The position numbers were made by a program, and so were the translations under genes. Below, piece by piece: positions 1 to 7,668 of a stretch of DNA of 64,000 nt. The notes beneath the pieces were generated by a model. It did no database searches. It was not told the DNA's origin and saw only the letters and a list, made by a program, of their open reading frames with translations. This DNA is from Thiobaca trueperi. GTDB lineage: Bacteria > Pseudomonadota > Gammaproteobacteria > Chromatiales > Chromatiaceae. Every line of letters starts with the position of its first letter. Position 1 is the stretch's first letter. The stretch is taken from contig NZ_SMAO01000002.1 of NCBI RefSeq assembly GCF_004342175.1, positions 496,001-560,000 of the forward strand, read 5' to 3'.

Positions 1-648
1 CGTCACCCACAGATAGGCAGCGGCCTCGCCGGCCTGTTCCAGCGCGGGTACGCAGCGCAGATTGGCCGGCAGGGGTCGCGTATCCGGCCACCACTCGCGC
101 CCGCAGTCTTCTTCGATGACGACCACCGGCTCGCCGTTGACGACTGCCGCCGCCGCGCGCAGCAGGGTCTCGGGGCTGGCCTCGATCCGCCAGCCCAGCT
201 CGCGCCCGAGCAGATCGACCGCAATGGTGCCCTGGGTGTCGGATGCCGTGGTGATGACCGGCACGGCACCGATGAGCGCGCCGACCCGTTCGGCCAGCGC
301 GTTGGCCCCGCCCAGATGTCCCGCACAGATCGGGATCGCGAAGCGCCCCGCCTCGTCGATGACGACGACGGCGGGATCGGTCAGTTTGCTGCGCAGATGC
401 GGCGCGATCAGACGCACCGCCATGCCGACCGCGCCGATGATGATGAGCGCGCGATGGGTCTGGAACAGCTCGCCCATCCGCGCCGAGAGCGGCGGGGCGT
501 AGGTGTCGATCCGCGCGGAGTCGATGCCCGACAGCCGGTCACGAAACCGCTCTGGAACCAGGAGGCGGGGCGGATCGTCCAGGCGTGACGCCAGCGTGCC
601 GGCCAGCTCGACGCCGGTCCTGGTGATGGCGAGAATCAGGGTGTGCAT
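1..648 (-). CDS. cbiG: Cobalt-precorrin-5A hydrolase CbiG, 3' end outside the window
   Basis: CbiG opens the delta-lactone of cobalt-precorrin-5A and releases acetaldehyde in the early-cobalt (anaerobic) B12 route. The 216 codons visible start MHTLILAITRTG and carry the family signature ICAGHLGGAN near residue 107, followed by the ITTASDTQG stretch. The C-terminal part lies beyond the left edge. The ATG lies inside the last codons of cobI (13-bp overlap), so the two are probably co-transcribed and translationally coupled. Identification from the central motif is firm; whether the missing end is fused to another cob domain cannot be seen. Confidence 0.9.
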   Translation of the reverse strand, partial: MHTLILAITRTGVELAGTLASRLDDPPRLLVPERFRDRLSGIDSARIDTYAPPLSARMGELFQTHRALIIIGAVGMAVRLIAPHLRSKLTDPAVVVIDEAGRFAIPICAGHLGGANALAERVGALIGAVPVITTASDTQGTIAVDLLGRELGWRIEASPETLLRAAAAVVNGEPVVVIEEDCGREWWPDTRPLPANLRCVPALEQAGEAAAYLWVT

Positions 649-1388
649 GGCGCACCTGGCGGCGTCTGACCCAGACCGCGCGCGCGATCCTGCCGGATCA
701 GCACCAGCGAGAGATACTGCACCCGCGTGCCGCGCAGCGTGGACAGGTCGCGGACGATGCGCTCCTCCGGCGTGCCCACGCACTCGATGAAGACCGCGCA
801 GTCGAGCAGACCACGTGCATCGAGTGCCGCAATCAGCGCGTCCAGCACCGGACGTACCTTCAGCAGCACCAGCGCATCGAAGGTCGTCAGCAGGGCGTCC
901 AGATCACGCATCGCCTCCGGGGCCGCATAGATCGCCAGCGGCTCCTCGCCATCCGCCAGCGGCTGACCGATGGCCGCCGCCGCTGCGTTGAATGAGGAGA
1001 CGCCGGGGATGATCCGCACCTCCAGGCCCGGATCCAGGGCGCGCACGGCGCGGGCCAGGTGGCCGAAGGTCGAATAGGTCGAGGCGTCGCCCTCAACCAG
1101 AAAGACCACATCCTCGCCCGCGTGCAGCCGTTCGACGACCTGCATCGCCGCCTCGGTCCAGGCGCGGGCCAGGGTCTCGGGGTCGCGGGTCATGGGAAAA
1201 TGGAGCGCCAGCCCTTCGGCGGGCGCGCTCAGTCCGGCGCGTTCGACGATGGCGAGCGCATAGCTCGCACCCTCCTGATTGACCGGCCAGGCCCAGCAGG
1301 GGGCGGAGACCAGCGCCGACCAGGCGGCACGGGTGATGAGTTCGGGATCGCCCGGTCCAAGGGAGGCGGCGGTGAGACAGCCGGTCAT
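636..1388 (-). CDS. cobI: Precorrin-2 C20-methyltransferase (CobI/CbiL)
   Basis: This is an S-adenosylmethionine-dependent methyltransferase of the tetrapyrrole (Corrin/Porphyrin) family that methylates C20 of (cobalt-)precorrin-2. The 250-residue length is usual. Visible motifs are the N-terminal SLGPGDPELIT loop, VFLVEGDASTYSTF near residue 100, and IIPGVSSFNAAAA near 128, the SAM-binding landmarks of the C20 enzyme. It is followed with overlap by cbiG. Its 5' flank holds half of an ACAGGATT repeat and a MITE-like element, so its promoter may be repeat-derived. Assignment to C20 rather than another corrin methyltransferase rests on SLGPGDPELIT and EGDASTYST. Confidence 0.9.
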   Translation of the reverse strand: MTGCLTAASLGPGDPELITRAAWSALVSAPCWAWPVNQEGASYALAIVERAGLSAPAEGLALHFPMTRDPETLARAWTEAAMQVVERLHAGEDVVFLVEGDASTYSTFGHLARAVRALDPGLEVRIIPGVSSFNAAAAAIGQPLADGEEPLAIYAAPEAMRDLDALLTTFDALVLLKVRPVLDALIAALDARGLLDCAVFIECVGTPEERIVRDLSTLRGTRVQYLSLVLIRQDRARGLGQTPPGAPCTP

Positions 1389-1411
1389 GCAGCGGGCTCC
1401 GGGGAGAAATG

Positions 1412-1440
1412 GACAGGATTCACAGGATTTTTCAGGATTA
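1412..1440. repeat. ACAGGATT repeat, half copy
   Basis: GACAGGATT-CACAGGATTT-TTCAGGATT is one arm of the inverted ACAGGATT repeat seen in full at 3745-3810, 19889-19965 and 63231-63291. The other arm is missing. Confidence 0.6.
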
Positions 1441-1458
1441 AACCGCGCTTTCTTTCGC

Positions 1459-1655
1459 TTAAACCGCGTCCAGCGCGATATGCGTAGTTTTCAGTTTGTG
1501 TTTGACTTTGGAGATGTCATCTCCATCAGTGGAGACGCGGTTTAAAACTTTATATTTTTTAATATTTTAAACCGCGCCAGCGCCGATAATCCTTGAGTCT
1601 GCCAGGGTCGATCCGATCCACAAAGATCGCATACCGTGCTGGGCGCGGTTTAAAA
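1459..1655 (+). repeat. Composite MITE-like element, full copy 1
   Basis: This roughly 197-bp element starts TTAAACCGCGTCCAGCGCGA and ends GCTGGGCGCGGTTTAAAA, giving imperfect terminal inverted repeats. Module B (1459-1547, read here in reverse) and module A (1565-1655) are separated by an AT-rich spacer (CTTTATATTTTTTAATA). The inner ends of the modules (GCGGTTTAAA / TTTAAACCGC) are also inverted. The same arrangement recurs at 20746-20945 and 25408-25601. No transposase is encoded. Confidence 0.8.
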
Positions 1656-1689
1656 TCAGTCGGTCAATCGATTGCAATGAGGATCTGTC

Positions 1690-2166
1690 ATGTCGGTGTT
1701 GACCAAGCGATTTCCATCCGCCGTTCGCTACGAACAGGATTACGCCGCCTGGGCAGTCCAGACCGCATCCGCGATCCGCGCCGGTCGTATGAGCGATCTC
1801 GACTGGTCGGCTATTGCCGAGGAACTGGATGATATGGGCAAGCGCGAGCGACGGGCACTGAGCAGTTATCTGCGGAATCTGTTGATGCATCTCTTGAAGT
1901 GGGAATATCAGCCGGAGCGCCGTTCGACCAGTTGGGAACTCACCATTGATCAGGCGCGGCGCGAGATCGAGGACATCCTGACCGACAGCCCCAGCCTGCG
2001 TGTGGAGCTGGATGCGGTGGTGGCTAAAGAATATCCCCGCGCGCGTCGGGATGCCGCCAAGGAAACCGGACAACCGCTCGCGCGTTTGCCGGAAGTCTGC
2101 CCTTATCCGGTCGAGCGCATTCTGGAAGACGGCCATTACCCTGAAAGAGATGGTCGAGAAAGATGA
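1690..2166 (+). CDS. DUF29 domain-containing protein
   Basis: This 158-residue protein matches the DUF29 family, small proteins of unknown function common in cyanobacteria and purple bacteria and often present in many copies. Family features seen are the N-terminal YEQDYAAWAVQTASAIRAG, SAIAEELDDMGKRERRAL, the helix around LLMHLLKWEYQPE, and the C-terminal CPYPVERILED. A GAGG ribosome-binding site precedes the ATG. The gene is flanked by cobalamin genes but nothing links it to B12. Its 5' leader is the right end of a composite repeat. Confidence 0.85.
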   Translation: MSVLTKRFPSAVRYEQDYAAWAVQTASAIRAGRMSDLDWSAIAEELDDMGKRERRALSSYLRNLLMHLLKWEYQPERRSTSWELTIDQARREIEDILTDSPSLRVELDAVVAKEYPRARRDAAKETGQPLARLPEVCPYPVERILEDGHYPERDGRER

Positions 2167-2207
2167 TCTCATCGTCAGAATGGCTTGAAAATCCGGTCCA
2201 TTCAACT

Positions 2208-2870
2208 TTACTCGCCTGCCAGCACCATCAGCGCATTGATTGCCGCAACCACCAGCGTTGACCCGCCCTTGCGGCCTTCGATAGCGATCCAGGGGACCGT
2301 CCCGATGCTCATCAGCGCGGCTTTCGAGTCAGCCGCAGAGACGAAACCGACCGGCATGCCGACGATCAGCGCCGGGCGTGCGCCGTTTTCATCAATCAGC
2401 CGGATAACCTCCAGCAGCGCGGTCGGGGCGTTGCCGATACCGACCAGCGCGCCATCGAGCAGCCCTTCGCGCGCGGCCTGACGCATCGCCTGCACCGCGC
2501 GGGTGGTGCCTTCGGCGCGGGCGCGTTCGATCAGCTCGGGACGGTCGATGAGCTGATGGGCCTGACAGCCGAATCCAGCCATGCGGACCTTGGACAGCCC
2601 GGCGCGGATCATCTCCACATCGCAGAGGATCGGCGATCCCGCGCGCAGCGCCGCCAGTCCGGCGCTGATCGCCTGCGGATGGAAGCGGGTGAGTCCGTTG
2701 AAGTCGAAATCCGCGCTGGCGTGGATCATGCGTCGCACCACGGACCATTGCGCCGGGTCGTAGTCGTGCGGCGCGGCCTCGGCGTCGATGGTGGCGAAGG
2801 ATTCGCGTTCGATGGCAGCGCCAGCGGCGGTCAGCAGGGCGCCGCCCTGTGCGTCGCTAAGGGTGATCAT
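2208..2870 (-). CDS. cobH: Precorrin-8X methylmutase (CobH/CbiC)
   Basis: CobH moves the C11 methyl to C12 to give hydrogenobyrinate or cobyrinate. The protein is 220 residues from MITLSDAQGG. ERESFATIDAE, VRRMIHASADFDF (with the family histidine), GSPILCDVEMIRAG, GIGNAPTALLEV and PALIVGMPVGFVSAADSK are all classic for the family. An upstream in-frame start would extend it deep into cbiX, so the ATG overlapping the cbiX end by 14 bp was preferred. It probably forms an operon with cbiX, which supplies the cobalt-inserting step of the same pathway. Confidence 0.92.
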   Translation of the reverse strand: MITLSDAQGGALLTAAGAAIERESFATIDAEAAPHDYDPAQWSVVRRMIHASADFDFNGLTRFHPQAISAGLAALRAGSPILCDVEMIRAGLSKVRMAGFGCQAHQLIDRPELIERARAEGTTRAVQAMRQAAREGLLDGALVGIGNAPTALLEVIRLIDENGARPALIVGMPVGFVSAADSKAALMSIGTVPWIAIEGRKGGSTLVVAAINALMVLAGE

Positions 2871-3687
2871 GTTCTGCCGCCAGGGCCAGTGAGCAGCCGT
2901 CGCAGGGCAGGAGTGCGCTGCCGTCACGGCATTGGGTCAGACGCAGATCCAGCAGATCAAGCAGTTGCTCATGCGCGCCGATGTAACCGGCCTGGACGAT
3001 GCTGCGGGTCGGATACTGGAGACGCAGACGCTCGACCTGCTGGGCGATGCGTTTGATGAGCCGTCCGGTAAAGAGATAGTCGGGCAGGACGATGATCTGG
3101 CTCATGCCGAGCCGGTCGAGTCGCTGCACCACCTGCTCCAGACGCGGAAAACAGATGCCGGTGAAGGCCGGCAGCACCAGTTCGTGATCGGTGGTCTCGT
3201 AGATCCAGTGCGCCATCTTGGCGACCTCGCCGGTCGCTTCCATGTCCGAGGCGCCGCGCGCCAGCAGCACCACGCCGGTAGTGCGCGGGTCGGGCATGTG
3301 CAAACTCACCATCGCCTGATGCAGACGGTAACGCAGCGCCTTCAGCAGTTGCTGAGTGGTTCCCAGGTGTGGGGCATAGCGGAACTCGACCGTCGGATGA
3401 GCAAGCCGCGCGGCGTCGAGCGCCTGCGGGATGTCGCCCCGGATATGACCCGCCGGGTTGAGGATCAGCGGCAGCACCAGGACCCGTCCGCCGCTTCCGG
3501 CGGTTGTGGCCGCCTTTTCCAGACCTGCTTCGAGCAGGATGTCGGCGTATTCGATCCAGCAGACCTGGATGTTGGCGTCCGGGTGCCGGGCGCGCCACAG
3601 CTCGGCGAATGCCTCGACCTCGCGATTGCCCTCGTTGCCGGGATCGCGGGCGCCGTGGGCAACCAGCAGGATCACTTCGTTCGTCAT
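2857..3687 (-). CDS. cbiX: Sirohydrochlorin cobaltochelatase CbiX, long two-domain form
   Basis: CbiX inserts Co2+ into sirohydrochlorin, committing it to cobalamin. The protein has 276 residues with two chelatase-type halves. The N-terminal half has the metal-binding VAHGARDPGN (His10) and LPLILNPAGHIRGDIP. The C-terminal half has LLARGASDM, where arginine replaces histidine, as is usual for second halves in this family. The C-terminus carries two cysteines and histidines (LPCDGCS...AEHDH), possibly a metal-handling tail. The gene overlaps cobH and is preceded by an ACAGGATT repeat. Confidence 0.9.
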   Translation of the reverse strand: MTNEVILLVAHGARDPGNEGNREVEAFAELWRARHPDANIQVCWIEYADILLEAGLEKAATTAGSGGRVLVLPLILNPAGHIRGDIPQALDAARLAHPTVEFRYAPHLGTTQQLLKALRYRLHQAMVSLHMPDPRTTGVVLLARGASDMEATGEVAKMAHWIYETTDHELVLPAFTGICFPRLEQVVQRLDRLGMSQIIVLPDYLFTGRLIKRIAQQVERLRLQYPTRSIVQAGYIGAHEQLLDLLDLRLTQCRDGSALLPCDGCSLALAAEHDHP

Positions 3688-3744
3688 TCAGTCAGGCTCC
3701 GTCAAGATTAAATTTGAACCGCCAAGGCGCAAAGGATTTGAATT

Positions 3745-3810
3745 TAGACAGGATTTACAGGATTTAAAAGATTTAAAACAATGCTTTAAAAAATCCTGTT
3801 AATCCTGTCA
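3745..3810. repeat. ACAGGATT inverted repeat, copy 1
   Basis: AGACAGGATTTACAGGATTT is followed by AAATCCTGTTAATCCTGTC, able to form a hairpin between cbiX and cobM. It matches the copies at 19889-19965 and 63231-63291. Confidence 0.75.
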
Positions 3811-3844
3811 AAAACATATTCGGAGGCGCGCCTGATGCATGGAT

Positions 3845-4624
3845 TCAGTCTGTCGAACCCCTGAAGCCATGCGCGAAACCGGCGTCATAGAGCCGCGAAA
3901 CGGCGGTCGTGTCCCGTTCACGCGCGCCGAGTGCCGGGCTGGCGAGGATCATGGCCTGACGGTCGATGCCGGCCTCACGGCATTGTGCCGCGATGTCGGT
4001 CAGGGTGCCGCGCAGGATGCGTTCCTCGCCCGGCCAGCTCGCCTTTTCGACCACCACGATGGGGGCCGAATCGGACCAGCCGGCGGATCGCAACTCGGCG
4101 ACGACGGATGCGATGCGATCGATCGAGAGATAGATGCAGAGACTGCAACCGTGCGCCGCCAGCGCCGCCAGGGATTCGCCTTCAGGCATCGGCGTGCGTC
4201 CGGCGATACGGGTGAAGATGAGGGTCTGGGTGACTTCGGGCAGGGTGAGCGTCTCGCCCGCCGCTGCCGCCGAGGCCATCGCGGAGGACACGCCCGGCAC
4301 GATTCCAACCCTGATCCCGGCGGCGTCCAATGGCCGCGCCATTTCAGCGAGTGCACCGTACAGGCTCGGGTCACCGGTTTGCAAGCGCACCACGGTGGCG
4401 TGTCGTGCCGCCCGCTCGATGAGCCAGTAGGCAATCTCATCGAGCGTCATCCCGGCTGAATTGGCGATCTCGCAATCCGCCCGGGTCCATTCCAGCGCCG
4501 CTTTCGACACCAGCGACCCGGCATAGAGCACCGCCCCGGCCTCGGCCAGCAGCCGGGTGCCGCGCACCGTGATGAGATCCGCTGCGCCCGGACCGGCGCC
4601 GACGAACCAGACTTGACCGCTCAC
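3845..4624 (-). CDS. cobM: Precorrin-4 C11-methyltransferase (CobM/CbiF)
   Basis: SAM-dependent methylation of C11 of (cobalt-)precorrin-4. WFVGAGPGAADLIT, the internal LQTGDPSLYG and IVPGVSSAMASAA are diagnostic for CobM. The start chosen is a GTG at 4624 that forms a GTGA overlap with the stop of the upstream GGDEF-EAL gene and places VWFVGAGPG at residue 5, as in relatives. An ATG 51 bp further up would add an unlikely tail. The protein is then 259 residues. Coupling to a cyclic-di-GMP enzyme is unusual. Confidence 0.9.
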   Translation of the reverse strand: MSGQVWFVGAGPGAADLITVRGTRLLAEAGAVLYAGSLVSKAALEWTRADCEIANSAGMTLDEIAYWLIERAARHATVVRLQTGDPSLYGALAEMARPLDAAGIRVGIVPGVSSAMASAAAAGETLTLPEVTQTLIFTRIAGRTPMPEGESLAALAAHGCSLCIYLSIDRIASVVAELRSAGWSDSAPIVVVEKASWPGEERILRGTLTDIAAQCREAGIDRQAMILASPALGARERDTTAVSRLYDAGFAHGFRGSTD

Positions 4625-7212
4625 AGGTTCACTCTCTGCGCTGAATGCGCCGGGATCGAGGTGCAGAGCGTCCACTCATTGATCGGTCTGGGTTTGCCGA
4701 ACAGATAGCCCTGAAACAGATGACAGCCGTTGGCGTGCAGAAAGGCGCGCTGCTCTTCGGTCTCCACTCCCTCGGCGATGACGTCGATGCCCAGCGACTG
4801 ACTCATCGCCAGGATGGCGCGGACGATGGCGGCGTCATTGGGGTCGGTGGCGATATCGCGCACGAATGACTGGTCGATTTTCAGTTGATCGAGCGGCAGC
4901 CGTTTGAGATAGGACAGTGAGGAATAGCCGGTGCCGAAATCGTCCATCGAAAAGCCGACGCCGAGCGCCTTGATCTGCTGCATGCGGCTGGCGACCTCGG
5001 CGGCGTTTTCGAGCACCACGCTCTCGGTCAGCTCCAGCTTGAGTCGTTGCGGATTGGCCCCGGAGCGATCCAGACTGGACCGGACCTGGGTGACGAAATC
5101 GGGCTGGTGAAACTGCCGCGCGCTGATATTGACCGCCAACTGCCAGGAACGGCAGTGCGCCTGGGTCTCCCAGATCTTGAGCTGGGCGCAGGCGGTGTCC
5201 ATCACCCATTGACCGATGGGGAGGATCAGCCCGGTCTCCTCGGCCAGCGGGATGAACTCGGCGGGAGAAATCAGTCCATCCCTGGCGTGCCGCCAGCGCA
5301 GCAGCGCCTCGGCGCCGATACAGCATCCATCCTGATCGACCTGCGGCTGGTAGAAGAGCTGTAATTCATCCCCGACCAGCGCCTGACGCAGCGCGGTCTC
5401 CAGCGCCATCCGCGACTCGATGGCCGCCTGCATCGCCGGATTGAAGAAGCGTGTCGTGTTGCGCCCGGCGTCCTTGGCCTGATAAAGCGCCACGTCCGCC
5501 TGCTTGAGCAGGACGTCAATCGGCGCGTCATGGCCGCAGAAGAGGGTCAGACCCAGGCTGGGCGTGCTGTAATGGGTCTTGCCGTCACCGGTCAGGGTGT
5601 AAGGTGTGTTGAGCGCGGCCCGGATCTTCTCGGCGATCATCTCGGTCGCACTGGCGGCTGCCTGCTCATCCGTGCCCAGGTCTTCGAGTATCGCCACATA
5701 TTCGTCGCCGCCCAGACGGCAGACGGTGTCACCCTCGCGGAGACTGGTGGTGATGCGCTGTGCGACCTCAATCAGCAGCCGGTCGCCGACATCGTGGCCC
5801 TGCGTGTCGTTGAGCACCTTGAACCGATCCAGGTCGAGCATCATCAGCGCGCCGTACTGCCGGCTGCGCTGGCTGCTGATCAGTGCGTGACCCAGTCGGT
5901 CGAGCAGCAGACGGCGGTTGGGCAGTCCGGTGAGCGAATCGAAATAGGCGAGCTGACGGATCTGCTCTTCGGTCTCCTTGCGCGCGGTGATGTCCAGCGC
6001 ACTGAAGGTGACGCCCTGATCGAGATCATCCGGGTTGATCAGCGAGGTGGACAGGATCACATCGATCAGCGTGCCATCCCTGCGTTGCCAGCGGGTCTCC
6101 AGCGTGCCGACGTCCTGCTCCAGAGCCTGCGTGTAAATATCGTGTCCGACCTGCTCGAACTCGGCATCGGATGAATAGAGCAGGCGCGAAGATTGACCGA
6201 TCAACTCCTCGCGGCTGTAACCCACCATGCGCAGAAGGGTGTCATTGGCCTCTCTGAATACACGCTTGACCAGTACTCCGATGCCTACTGGTGCGGCGCG
6301 CAGGATGCTGTTCGCGCGGGCCTCGCTCTCGCGCAGGGCGGCCTCCGCCCGCCGCATGTCGGTGATGTCGCGCGTGATCGAGAGGATGCATGACTCACCG
6401 CCAAGGGTGATGATATGGGCCGACATGAGTCCGGTGATCACCCGTCCGTCTTTCATGGCGAAGCGGGCTTCCAGATTTTCGCAGTAGCCGGCGTGCAGGA
6501 GCGCGTCAACAAGCTGCTGCCGGTCGGCCAGATCGTGCCAGATTTTGAGTTCGCGAGAGGTTTTGCCGATGACTTCGTCGCGCGTCCAGCCGGTCAATCG
6601 CTCGAAACCCTCATTGATATCCAGATACAGTCCGTCGGCGAGCCGGTTGATATTGATCGAATCGGGACTGGTCTGGAAGGCCAGGCGATAGCGCGACTCG
6701 CTGTCGATCAGTTTGTCCAGTGTCGCGCGCTGCTCGAATTCGGCGCCAGCCCGCATGGCGAGGATGCGCAGCGTCGCCTGAACCAGTTCGGCATGGGCGA
6801 GCGGCGAACGACCGATGCCGACGATGAGACCGATGACGTCGCCCGACGAGTTGCGGATGGGTTCGCCGACATAGCTTTCGGCGCAGAGCCGTTGCAAATC
6901 CTCGTCCTGGGGATACATGGCCTGCACCCCGGATGCGATGCAGCGTCGCGCGCCGCTCAAGACCTCCTGACAGGGAGTGCCGGAAATGTCGTAGGACCAG
7001 TTTGCAAAAAGTCGTCCATCCAGCCAGGCGGACTGGGTGGCGACGCGCCGCTCCCCCGGCACCAGACAGGCAATGTGTACATAGTCGAGCGCCAGCGTTT
7101 CCGCGGCATGGCGGACGATTTCCGCGCAGAAGCCCTGACGGCTCGGCGCGGAGACGAACTCAGCCGTCGCTGCCAGGGTCGCTTCAAATGCATGACGCTG
7201 AATCATTTCCAT
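4621..7212 (-). CDS. GAF-PAS-PAS-GGDEF-EAL cyclic-di-GMP sensor protein
   Basis: This 863-residue, apparently cytoplasmic signalling protein can be divided as GAF (about 20-165), PAS (170-285), PAS (295-412), GGDEF (418-585) and EAL (600-850). The diguanylate cyclase motif reads RLGGDEYVAIL (501-505, Tyr for Phe), a tolerated but non-consensus form. The phosphodiesterase domain has EALLRW (635) and DDFGTGYSSLSYLKRLPLD and looks active. No membrane segment is visible. Its stop overlaps the cobM start (GTGA), so both are read from one message. Its 5' side has a repeat block ending about 97 bp upstream. The signal sensed is unknown. Confidence 0.93.
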   Translation of the reverse strand: MEMIQRHAFEATLAATAEFVSAPSRQGFCAEIVRHAAETLALDYVHIACLVPGERRVATQSAWLDGRLFANWSYDISGTPCQEVLSGARRCIASGVQAMYPQDEDLQRLCAESYVGEPIRNSSGDVIGLIVGIGRSPLAHAELVQATLRILAMRAGAEFEQRATLDKLIDSESRYRLAFQTSPDSININRLADGLYLDINEGFERLTGWTRDEVIGKTSRELKIWHDLADRQQLVDALLHAGYCENLEARFAMKDGRVITGLMSAHIITLGGESCILSITRDITDMRRAEAALRESEARANSILRAAPVGIGVLVKRVFREANDTLLRMVGYSREELIGQSSRLLYSSDAEFEQVGHDIYTQALEQDVGTLETRWQRRDGTLIDVILSTSLINPDDLDQGVTFSALDITARKETEEQIRQLAYFDSLTGLPNRRLLLDRLGHALISSQRSRQYGALMMLDLDRFKVLNDTQGHDVGDRLLIEVAQRITTSLREGDTVCRLGGDEYVAILEDLGTDEQAAASATEMIAEKIRAALNTPYTLTGDGKTHYSTPSLGLTLFCGHDAPIDVLLKQADVALYQAKDAGRNTTRFFNPAMQAAIESRMALETALRQALVGDELQLFYQPQVDQDGCCIGAEALLRWRHARDGLISPAEFIPLAEETGLILPIGQWVMDTACAQLKIWETQAHCRSWQLAVNISARQFHQPDFVTQVRSSLDRSGANPQRLKLELTESVVLENAAEVASRMQQIKALGVGFSMDDFGTGYSSLSYLKRLPLDQLKIDQSFVRDIATDPNDAAIVRAILAMSQSLGIDVIAEGVETEEQRAFLHANGCHLFQGYLFGKPRPINEWTLCTSIPAHSAQRVNL

Positions 7213-7308
7213 GAGTCGTTTTCGACTTCAGCCGTGTCATCAGGATGGCAATGACGAGTATCTCTGTCAGTGGGGCGGAAAGTCCAGCGTCCGGGACAGT
7301 CTGGACAC

Positions 7309-7345
7309 TAAACCGCGTCCAGAGCGATAGGCGTCCCAGCCAGAG
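7309..7345 (-). repeat. Outer end of composite repeat, fragment
   Basis: TAAACCGCGTCCAGAGCGAT matches the terminal inverted repeat of the composite element. Its end points at the GGDEF-EAL start. The rest of the element is not recognisable here; the hexamer element follows. Confidence 0.6.
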
Positions 7346-7375
7346 CGACTCGCCGGGGCCAACTGCACCGATGCT

Positions 7376-7444
7376 GATCGTTGTCGTTGTCGTTGTCGTA
7401 ATCGTCGTCGGCTTGCGAATCTTCGACAACGACAACGATCAGAG
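7376..7444. repeat. GTTGTC/GACAAC inverted hexamer element, copy 1
   Basis: GTCGTT units run about four times, then the core GTAATCGTCGTCGGCTTGCG, then AATCTTCGACAACGACAACG. The arms are complementary and could form one long hairpin. The core is the reverse complement of the core at 17595-17705 and 59465-59525. Confidence 0.75.
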
Positions 7445-7508
7445 ACGGTCTCGGGACTTCTGCACGGCGGTGCAAGACAGCCACTCGCGGCAGCCCATGA
7501 CCCCAAAG

Positions 7509-7533
7509 CCACCCGCTTTGCGGGTGGATTTTT
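7509..7533 (+). terminator. Rho-independent terminator-like hairpin, + strand, no gene upstream
   Basis: CCACCCGC-TTT-GCGGGTGG is followed by ATTTTT, a compact GC stem with a U tract. No + strand gene precedes it within 7 kb, so it is either the end of an unseen small transcript or part of the repeat block. Confidence 0.5.
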
Positions 7534-7645
7534 ACAATTTCATGTTATTGAATATCTTAAACCGCGCCAGCGCCAACCGCCGTCGATTCTGCAAAGGCCG
7601 ACCCAATCCCTAAACATCGCCTGCCGCACCGGGCGCGGTTTAACT
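7532..7645 (+). repeat. Spacer plus module A of the composite repeat
   Basis: ACAATTTCATGTTATTGAAT matches the reverse complement of the AT-rich spacer at 20837-20856. Module A follows, from TTAAACCGCGCCAGCGCC to CACCGGGCGCGGTTTAA. Module B is missing. The conserved end faces cobJ, 26 bp before its ATG. Confidence 0.7.
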
Positions 7646-7668
7646 GAAATCAGGAAATCCTTCACATC

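Larger units (their letters stand above)
1389..1689. other. Intergenic region filled by repeats
   Basis: This gap between divergent cobI and the DUF29 gene is almost entirely repeat. It holds a half copy of the ACAGGATT repeat at 1412-1440, an isolated TTAAACCGCG end, and then a complete composite element at 1459-1655. No separate gene is visible. Confidence 0.7.
7213..7668. other. 456-bp intergenic region with three repeat signals and an orphan terminator
   Basis: This lies between the divergent GGDEF-EAL gene and cobJ. It contains a composite-repeat end at 7309-7345, a GTTGTC/GACAAC hexamer element at 7376-7444, a terminator-like hairpin at 7509-7533, and a spacer plus module A at 7532-7645. 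Reading frames here rich in Thr/Ser are produced by the hexamer repeat and are not genes. Confidence 0.7.

Noticed and set aside
1389-1689. Cobalamin riboswitch upstream of the cob genes
   Set aside because: The conserved B12-box and the other conserved loops were not found on either strand; the gap is filled by repeats.
2857-3687. Loss of the metal-binding His in the second half of CbiX as a defect
   Set aside because: Arginine at this place is usual in the second domain of long CbiX proteins.
7184-7435. Short frames with Thr or Val/Ser-Leu runs (also near 17580-17790)
   Set aside because: They are translations of the GTTGTC/GACAAC hexamer repeat, not proteins.
7376-7444. CRISPR array
   Set aside because: The units are contiguous hexamers without spacers, and no cas gene is present.
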